Below are positions 42,082 through 47,558 of a DNA stretch of 47,558 bases, in pieces. The notes beneath the pieces are model-generated. The model made no database searches and was not told the DNA's origin. It was given only the letters and a program-made list of their open reading frames with translations. Where the stretch lies: contig DGYI01000052.1 of the NCBI GenBank assembly GCA_002396645.1, positions 1-47,558 of the forward strand, in the 5' to 3' direction. The position numbers were made by a program, and so were the translations under genes. Within the stretch, counting starts at the first letter, position 1. Every line of letters starts with the position of its first letter. This DNA is from Firmicutes bacterium UBA5010 (GTDB lineage: Bacteria; Bacillota; Clostridia; Tissierellales; Sedimentibacteraceae).

Positions 42082-44361
42082 TTATAATTTTTCTATCGGT
42101 GCAAAGCTAAGCATTACTGTTTTCAGTCCTTTTTGATCAAAAGCTATCGTAGCTTTTTGATCGCTTCCCTCACCGCTTAATGACACAACAACGCCTATTC
42201 CCCAAGCTTTGTGCCTAACCTTGTCACCTGTCGTCAGCTTATCTGATTTTAGCTTTGACGGTCTTTCTATTATCTCATCTTTTATATCATCATATACATC
42301 AATTATTTTTATATCCTCATCAATAAAGGATTCTGATTTAAACATGCGGTTAAAGCTCATTTCACCTCTGAAAAATTCATCAAATTCACCTGAGCTGCGT
42401 TTAACATTTTTTGAAAATGCTGACGAAACAGGCTTATCCAAATATTCTTTAGGAATTTCATCTATAAATCTTGAAGGAGCGCGCATTTCGTGATGACCGT
42501 ATACAAGTCTTTCATTGGTATAAGATAGATATAATCTTTTTTTAGCTCTGGTTACAGCAACATAAAAAAGCCTTCTTTCTTCTTCTAAATCATCATCTGC
42601 GCCATCATCTCTTATAATAGGAAAGGTTCTCTCTTCAAGCCCCGCTACAAAAATAACATCATATTCAAGTCCTTTTGCACTGTGAACAGTAAGAAGTGTA
42701 ACTCTTTCTTTCTCTGTCTCGTCTGTTTTATCTGTATCTGACAACAAGGATACATGTGCTAAAAAATCCTCAAGAGAATTTTGCTCATATCTTTCCTCAA
42801 AGTCCTTTGCAGCAGACAAAAATTCCTGAATATTCTCAAGTCTGGACATTCCTTCAATGCTTTGATCCTCATGCATCATCTTTTCATATCCAGTATCCTC
42901 GTAAACAGCCTCTATGAATTCCGAAAGCGGCAAGGCATCCTTTTTAACCATTAAAAGCTCCATAACTTCGACAAATTTCTGTATTCCTGCTGTTGCCGCC
43001 GAAGTCATACCAAGCTGATTTACGTCATAGCAAGCCTCAAACATTGATATTTCCTGTGATGATGCATACTGCGACAAGGTTTCTATAGCCTTAGGTCCTA
43101 TTTTTCTTTTAGGCAGATTTATAATTCTGCTGAAGCTGATATCATCTCTGGCGTTTTGTATAAGCATAAGATATGATATGATATCTTTTATTTCCTTACG
43201 TCCGTAGAATTTAAGACCTCCTACGATTTTATACGGTACCCCCAGAGCCATCAAGCCTTCCTCAAGTGCACGAGACTGAGCATTGGCTCTGTACAATATT
43301 GCCATTTCCGAGTAATTTATATTATTATTTTCAAACTCTTTTCTGATATCTGAGGCAATCATAAATGCCTCTTCTTTTTCATTATCTGTATTTATAAGTC
43401 CTATAGCTTCTCCGCCCTCAAAGTCTGTATAAAGCTCCTTGCCTTTTCTGTTGTAATTGTTTCTGATGACAGAGTTTGCGGCATTAAGTATAACATCTGT
43501 TGAACGATAGTTTTTTTCCAGTCTTACTACTTTGGCATTATCAAAGTCTTTCTCAAAATCCAGTATATTGTTTATGTCTGCGCCTCGCCAGCCGTATATT
43601 GACTGATCGTCATCTCCTACTACAAATACGTTGCTGTCTCCATCTTCTCTTTTGCCAAGAATTTTAACCAGATTATACTGGACATTATTGGTATCTTGAT
43701 ACTCATCAACCAATATATATTTAAATCTGTCCTGATAGTATTCTTTAATATCCGGATTTGTTTGTAAAAGCTTTAATGCTTTAACAAGTAAATCATCAAA
43801 GTCCAAAGCATTGCATATTTTAAGCTTTTTTTCATACAGCGCATAAATATCTCCTACATTTCTCATAAAGAAATTAGAATAGTTTTCCGAGATAAATTTA
43901 TCGGGACTGTTGTAATTATTTTTTTCGCTGCTTATGATTGACCTTATGGTACTTGAATTATACTTTTTAGGATCAAGCTCCAATTCCTTTATACAGGTTT
44001 TTACAACATTCTTTTGATCGTCTGTATCATATATTACAAAGTTTTTTTCATATCCCAGTCTTTCAATATCTCTTCTTAACATTCTCACACAAATAGAGTG
44101 AAATGTCCCCATCCACATTCTGTCTATATCATAATCTATAAGCTGTCCGATTCTTTCCTTCATTTCATTGGCAGCCTTGTTTGTAAATGTTATAGATAAT
44201 ATCTCGCCGGGTCTTGCTTTTCCACTATTAATCAAATATGCAATTCTGTGTGTAAGAACACGGGTTTTTCCGGTACCGGCTCCCGCTATGACAAGTATAG
44301 GTCCGGTATCATGAGAGGCTGCTTCTTTTTGTTTTTTATTTAATCCATTTAATAAATCCAT
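42082..44361 (-). CDS. pcrA: ATP-dependent DNA helicase PcrA (UvrD/Rep family)
   Basis: A 3'-5' superfamily 1 helicase of 759 residues, used in repair and plasmid replication. Motifs in order: Walker A VIAGAGTGKTRVLTHR (motif I), SITFTNKAANEMKER (Ia), VDEYQDTN (II), VGDDDQSIYGWRGAD (III), RLEKNYRS (IV), LLTVHSAKGLEYDVIFV (V) and VAVTRAKKRLYLS (VI). The C-terminal end (GDKVRHKAWGIGVVV, then ATIAFDQKGLKTVMLSFAPIEKL) is the Tudor-like PcrA domain. I start at ATG 44361, five bases after AGGTG. It forms an operon with ligA. Confidence 0.96.
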   Translation of the reverse strand: MDLLNGLNKKQKEAASHDTGPILVIAGAGTGKTRVLTHRIAYLINSGKARPGEILSITFTNKAANEMKERIGQLIDYDIDRMWMGTFHSICVRMLRRDIERLGYEKNFVIYDTDDQKNVVKTCIKELELDPKKYNSSTIRSIISSEKNNYNSPDKFISENYSNFFMRNVGDIYALYEKKLKICNALDFDDLLVKALKLLQTNPDIKEYYQDRFKYILVDEYQDTNNVQYNLVKILGKREDGDSNVFVVGDDDQSIYGWRGADINNILDFEKDFDNAKVVRLEKNYRSTDVILNAANSVIRNNYNRKGKELYTDFEGGEAIGLINTDNEKEEAFMIASDIRKEFENNNINYSEMAILYRANAQSRALEEGLMALGVPYKIVGGLKFYGRKEIKDIISYLMLIQNARDDISFSRIINLPKRKIGPKAIETLSQYASSQEISMFEACYDVNQLGMTSAATAGIQKFVEVMELLMVKKDALPLSEFIEAVYEDTGYEKMMHEDQSIEGMSRLENIQEFLSAAKDFEERYEQNSLEDFLAHVSLLSDTDKTDETEKERVTLLTVHSAKGLEYDVIFVAGLEERTFPIIRDDGADDDLEEERRLFYVAVTRAKKRLYLSYTNERLVYGHHEMRAPSRFIDEIPKEYLDKPVSSAFSKNVKRSSGEFDEFFRGEMSFNRMFKSESFIDEDIKIIDVYDDIKDEIIERPSKLKSDKLTTGDKVRHKAWGIGVVVSLSGEGSDQKATIAFDQKGLKTVMLSFAPIEKL

Positions 44362-44549
44362 TTCCGCACCTATATACATAATATATGAAACCTCATAATA
44401 GATTTATTCATAGCTGTGATACTTATTTTTTTATAAACTTTTTCATTATTTTTCATTTCTCTTAACCTCATCCAATCTCTCAACCTTGTACTCCTAAAAA
44501 TTTAATTACTACTATTATAAACTAAATCATCACTAAAATAAATAGCAAA

Positions 44550-44607
44550 AAAGCGAAATAAGTTTCGCTATTCTGATAGGAAAAAGAACTTCCTATCGGA
44601 TAAAAAA
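44550..44607. repeat. interspersed hairpin element, copy B
   Basis: The hairpin AGCGAAA-TAAG-TTTCGCT (44552-44569) is followed by the imperfect palindrome TCTGATAGGAA / TTCCTATCGGA (44572-44600) and an A run. It shares an exact 15-mer and most of the second palindrome with copy A. Confidence 0.55.
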
Positions 44608-44643
44608 ATATACACTCGTGATATCACAAAGTGCATATTTTTT
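44602..44643. terminator. terminator after the small-peptide operon
   Basis: AAAAAATATACACT / AGTGCATATTTTTT with an inner GTGATATCAC palindrome. It lies 12 bases past the stop of the 72-residue gene and ends that minus-strand unit. Confidence 0.8.
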
Positions 44644-44655
44644 ATATATTCATAA

Positions 44656-44874
44656 TTAAACAACAGGCTCATATAATTTGGGTAAAAGATATGTATTTTT
44701 TTCATCTATTAGAAAATTATCATCTTTTGATTCTAAATGACATGGAGAATTATCTGAATATTTTTTACAGTTTTCTTCATATTCATTATTTAAAACTTCT
44801 TTAATTTCATGATGTTCTGCATTTCTGGTTTTGCGTAGCTTAGTTGTCGGTTTCTCTAAAATTAAGCACCTCAT
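44656..44874 (-). CDS. small hypothetical protein, second gene of the peptide operon
   Basis: A 72-residue hydrophilic protein with no signal peptide or membrane segment. It begins MRCLILEKPTTKLRKTRNAE and has two cysteines around the middle (ENCKKYSDNSPCHLES). I do not recognise a family. It starts 23 bases after the small exported-peptide gene on the same strand, with AAGGCGG upstream of its ATG, and a terminator follows. It is therefore likely co-transcribed with the peptide and may be part of the same regulon, possibly as an effector or immunity-like gene, but this is inference only. Confidence 0.5.
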   Translation of the reverse strand: MRCLILEKPTTKLRKTRNAEHHEIKEVLNNEYEENCKKYSDNSPCHLESKDDNFLIDEKNTYLLPKLYEPVV

Positions 44875-44897
44875 GAAAATTCCGCCTTCATATTTGG

Positions 44898-45068
44898 CTA
44901 CATTATTCCCCCGCCAATTTTACCTTGAGAGGGGCATGACATTATACCACTTAAATGTCCTTCATTTAATTGTCCAACATTTAATTGTCCCAGCGGAAAC
45001 AATACAGAACTAAGTACTAAAAATGTGCATAAACTTTTTACAAAGATATTTCTTATTTTTTTACCCAT
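44898..45068 (-). CDS. candidate signalling pro-peptide (56 aa) with internal repeats
   Basis: A 56-residue peptide starting at ATG 45068 behind GGGGAG (nine bases) and ending at TAG 44898-44900. It has a basic start (MGKKIRNIFVK), a hydrophobic core (SLCTFLVLSSVLFPL, about 12-26), then three imperfect five-residue repeats, GQLNV-GQLNE-GHLSG (residues 27-41), matched by 15-bp repeats in the DNA, and a tail with one Cys and a Gly-rich end (GKIGGGIM). It lies divergent from an XRE-TPR regulator, the layout of RRNPP quorum-sensing pairs, in which an exported pro-peptide is processed and re-imported. An alternative is a small bacteriocin-like peptide. Confidence 0.65.
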   Translation of the reverse strand: MGKKIRNIFVKSLCTFLVLSSVLFPLGQLNVGQLNEGHLSGIMSCPSQGKIGGGIM

Positions 45069-45130
45069 AATGATAATCTCCCCTAAAATTATATTTTCTA
45101 ATATATTATATTTATTATATAGAAATTGTA

Positions 45131-45152
45131 TTACATATTATGTATAATGTAA
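45131..45152. promoter_or_regulatory. dyad at the regulator promoter
   Basis: The arms TTACAT and ATGTAA flank ten bases that include the likely -10 TATAAT of the XRE-TPR gene. Its place between the divergent genes suits autoregulation and control of the peptide operon. Confidence 0.45.
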
Positions 45153-45194
45153 AGAGAACTATAGTTGGCATTTTAGAACAGGGAGGTTGTTTAA

Positions 45195-46130
45195 TTGACA
45201 GACATGCATATAGGAAAAACCATTGAATATCTTAGAAAACTAAGAAAATTGACACAGCAGCAGCTTGCAAAAGGGATTTGTACAAGGGAATATATAAGAA
45301 AGCTAGAGGGCGGATACAATCAACCTACTATTTACATATTAGATTTATTATCTCAACGGCTTCAGGAGGATATCTATAACTATCATCTTTTGGTCGAAAA
45401 ACATAATAATATAGAAACTCACATAAAGGTTCAGGAAATAAATGATATTTTAGAAATTGAAAATTATGAACTGTTGGAAAAAACTGTACATGTATATGAA
45501 AATCTTGAATCCTTTAAAGAAGGTGAGGCTTTGCAGATAGTTTATTATTCAAAGGCACTTTGTGACTATTATTTACGTCAAAATTACAGTGATGCTATAA
45601 ACTATTGCATAAAGGGACTCAAAGTATATAAGAAAGATTTTGATATTGAAAATTGGAATGATTTTTTATATTCAAAAATCGAACTGAAGTTAATAAATTC
45701 TATAGCAAGCTGTGAATGCTATAATAATAACACTGACAAAGGGATTAAAATATTTTATGAATTATTTGATTATTTAGATAAATATGTATTAGGCACGCTT
45801 TATTCAATAAGAGCGGCTGGCAATTTCCATGTAACGTTATATACTCAAGTGGCATATAATCTATCTATCAACTTGGCAAAACAAGAAAAGTTACATGAAG
45901 CTCTTGATATAATTGATGCTGCTATAAACATATCCTTAAAAACAAAGTTTATGGGCATGTATCCGTATTTACTTGAAAAGAAGTTTCAGTTATTGTACAT
46001 GCTTAAGGACTATGAAAATTCTAAAATTTATTATGAAAAGGCTTTAGTTTATTACGAGGATTTATGTCCAGAAGACGCACTCAAAGATTTAATATCTGAA
46101 ACCAAGGAAGAATACCCAAAGATTTTTTAA
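45195..46130 (+). CDS. XRE-TPR transcriptional regulator (RRNPP/Rgg-PlcR-like)
   Basis: A 311-residue regulator. The helix-turn-helix domain covers about residues 6-62 (IGKTIEYLRKLRKLTQQQLA, then GICTREYIRKLEGG). The remaining 240 residues are all-helical with TPR-like repeats (ALCDYYLRQNYSDAINYCIKGL, NLAKQEKLHEALDIIDAAI, KDYENSKIYYEKALVYYEDL), which in PlcR, Rgg and related proteins bind a signalling peptide. The start is TTG 45195, eight bases after GGGAGG; the ATG at 45204 is too far from that site. Its divergent neighbour encodes a short exported peptide. Confidence 0.85.
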   Translation: MTDMHIGKTIEYLRKLRKLTQQQLAKGICTREYIRKLEGGYNQPTIYILDLLSQRLQEDIYNYHLLVEKHNNIETHIKVQEINDILEIENYELLEKTVHVYENLESFKEGEALQIVYYSKALCDYYLRQNYSDAINYCIKGLKVYKKDFDIENWNDFLYSKIELKLINSIASCECYNNNTDKGIKIFYELFDYLDKYVLGTLYSIRAAGNFHVTLYTQVAYNLSINLAKQEKLHEALDIIDAAINISLKTKFMGMYPYLLEKKFQLLYMLKDYENSKIYYEKALVYYEDLCPEDALKDLISETKEEYPKIF

Positions 46131-46175
46131 TTATACTGATTTAAGTTATTGTCTTGTAAGCTTAAAATCTACAAA

Positions 46176-46203
46176 AAGACAGACTCTATTTAGGGTCTGT
46201 CTT
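46176..46203 (-). terminator. terminator of the S41 peptidase gene
   Basis: AAGACAGAC / GTCTGTCTT with a 10-base loop overlaps the last codons of the gene; on the minus strand TTTTTG follows. Confidence 0.75.
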
Positions 46204-47558
46204 CCGTTTCTTTCTTTATTAGCTCTATAGCTCGATTTAAACTATCTGAACTATTTATCCAAATATCAGGCTCAAACCCGTAATCCTCCGAAAAATTATT
46301 CTTATCGGCTATATACGAACCAAACCCGCATACAAATTGTAAATCTGAGTTTGGCAAAAATAAGCTTCCGGCATTAGCACTAATCATACAACCTGCAGAG
46401 TTTGTTCCTACAAATGTTACGTTTTCAATATCCTTTAACGCATCTATAAACCACTCTGCCGCTGAGCCTGTTTGTCTGTTAAACAACACGTATATCTTTT
46501 TATCATTTTTAATTATGTTTTTTTCATCATTTTTTTTATAATAAACAAAACTTTTATTATTCATAATCATTTCATCTATGCTTGTATAAAGGAAAGGGTA
46601 ATAAAAGCTATGCTCACTGTATGTAGATAATAAAGGTTGCAAAATTTGGGTTTCTGCGGATAGTTTTTCAAAAATACCAATCTTATATGATTGATTTTCT
46701 CTTGCGGGTAATTGACCGGTAAACTCTTCTATCCAATAGTCTCCGTACTCACTTCTGCCTCCGCTGTTAGACCTTAAATCTATAATAAACGAACTTTTAT
46801 CCTTCATTTTTTCAGCTGACTTTATCCAATCTATCGACGATGAATTAAAGGGAATGTAGTTCATACTGTAAAGCGTCAATATAGGAATATTAGCAATCTC
46901 TTTATACTCATAAATTTTATCACTCACATTAATTGTATGTTTATCCTCTTTTAACGGAACAAGTGTATTTTTTATATAATTATTACTTTCAAGCTCAAGC
47001 TCTATATAAATGTCCCTTTTATCCGGTACATCATCTATATATAAAGCAAAACCTTCCGCCCCTGAGCTATTAATTGTAGGTTTAATATAGTGTGATAAAT
47101 TAATATCCTCATTTATCCTAAGTATTTTTTGTTTTTTACTGTCTAAGTTTATGAAATAGTTTGTACCTTCTTTTGAAATAATAAGATTTTCGTTATAATA
47201 GCAGCTTTTTTGCGGATATATATATTCTCCCAGATAAAAATGCTTATCTTCTACAAAGTTCAAGCTTTCTAACAATAACTGATTAAATTCATCAATACTT
47301 AAATACTCTTTATCTGTTACGCTTATTATTGCTTCTTTCTCAGCAGCATTGAAAACTTCTTCTCTGCCAAAAAAATCATATAGACCATATCTGGATTTTA
47401 TAATTTTGAATAATGCTTCTATATCTTCAATTGCTTCACTGTTTGAGATAAAATCTTTTTTCTCCTTTGATATTTGGTTAAAATATTTATCGTAATTCAT
47501 AAGTTCAAGGCCTTCATCCTCGGTGAAAATATCCTCAATATCATCTGTGCAAAAAAAC
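46190..47558 (-). CDS. S41-family peptidase, probable lipoprotein, 5' end outside the window
   Basis: A C-terminal-processing-peptidase-like serine protease. The S41 core shows FIIDLRSNSGGRSEYGDYW, then VLFNRQTGSAAEWFIDALKDI (nucleophile Ser in GSAAEW) and VTFVGTNSAGCMISANAG. The usual Lys of the tail-specific protease dyad is not seen, so it may be a tricorn-like subtype. The reading frame does not stop before ATG 47500: it continues to the window edge as FFCTDDIEDIFTEDEGLEL, and the ATG has no proper ribosome binding site. The Cys followed by acidic residues looks like a lipobox end, so the real start lies beyond the window and the protein is probably membrane-attached. Confidence 0.78.
   Translation of the reverse strand, partial: FFCTDDIEDIFTEDEGLELMNYDKYFNQISKEKKDFISNSEAIEDIEALFKIIKSRYGLYDFFGREEVFNAAEKEAIISVTDKEYLSIDEFNQLLLESLNFVEDKHFYLGEYIYPQKSCYYNENLIISKEGTNYFINLDSKKQKILRINEDINLSHYIKPTINSSGAEGFALYIDDVPDKRDIYIELELESNNYIKNTLVPLKEDKHTINVSDKIYEYKEIANIPILTLYSMNYIPFNSSSIDWIKSAEKMKDKSSFIIDLRSNSGGRSEYGDYWIEEFTGQLPARENQSYKIGIFEKLSAETQILQPLLSTYSEHSFYYPFLYTSIDEMIMNNKSFVYYKKNDEKNIIKNDKKIYVLFNRQTGSAAEWFIDALKDIENVTFVGTNSAGCMISANAGSLFLPNSDLQFVCGFGSYIADKNNFSEDYGFEPDIWINSSDSLNRAIELIKKETEDRP

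Overview
The window looks like chromosomal DNA from a low-GC, anaerobic, Gram-positive bacterium of the Bacillota (Clostridia or a close relative). The base composition is AT-rich, the ribosome binding sites are strong (GGAGG), and there are rubredoxin, a 2[4Fe-4S] ferredoxin, nitrogenase-type Fe-S proteins, a GerMN lipoprotein, SipW/TasA-type secretion and the pcrA-ligA pair. I saw no rRNA, tRNA, insertion sequence, prophage or CRISPR array. The species cannot be named from the sequence alone.

Layout. 1-9060: a flavin amine oxidase, a small coiled-coil protein, a 56-residue DUF6774-like protein, a GerMN lipoprotein, an alanine/glycine:cation symporter, an unknown protein, a HAD phosphatase and a long (630 aa) glutamine synthetase. 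9086-14688 (minus): a heterodimeric ABC exporter followed by a Hol44-type holin-like protein, a membrane-anchored alpha/beta hydrolase and a small exported protein. 15007-17556 (plus): release factor 3, then a ferredoxin translationally coupled to a NapH-like membrane Fe-S protein. 17695-25993 (minus): an AraC regulator, a complete Fe3+-chelate-type ABC importer and three nitrogenase-like genes (NifH-, NifD- and NifK-like) on one strand. 26185-27232: lrgAB. 27446-31643: alkaline phosphatase, a YibE/F protein and an MFS exporter. 31918-38227: a surface-protein locus with a sortase, an orphan LuxR-type response regulator, a SipW-type signal peptidase, a TasA/camelysin-like protein, a DUF5305-like membrane protein, and on the opposite strand a second SipW-type substrate coupled to an LPNTG-anchored protein. 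38448-44361: nagB, a small XRE regulator, rubredoxin, ligA and pcrA. 44656-46130: an XRE-TPR (RRNPP-like) regulator divergent from two tiny genes, one encoding a short exported peptide with an internal repeat. 46190-end: an S41 peptidase that runs off the window.

The most interesting system is 17695-26173. An importer of the siderophore/heme/corrinoid class sits upstream of a NifH-D-K-like set. NifH keeps both cluster-ligating cysteines. The D-like subunit keeps three P-cluster-type cysteines but has no FeMo-cofactor cysteine that I can find, and no cofactor biosynthesis gene (nifB/E/N) is present. I infer that the imported metal chelate, or something derived from it, is the substrate of a nitrogenase-like reductase. 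A nearly identical 16-bp dyad, GTTAG(T/C)CATAGCTAAC, lies just downstream of the probable start sites of both the araC gene and the binding-protein gene, which suggests one common metal-responsive repressor.

Two other modules deserve attention. One is a candidate quorum-sensing pair (XRE-TPR regulator plus divergent repeat-containing pro-peptide). The other is the SipW/TasA/sortase locus, in which both SipW-substrate promoters carry related ATACT-N5-AGTAT palindromes that could be sites for the orphan response regulator.
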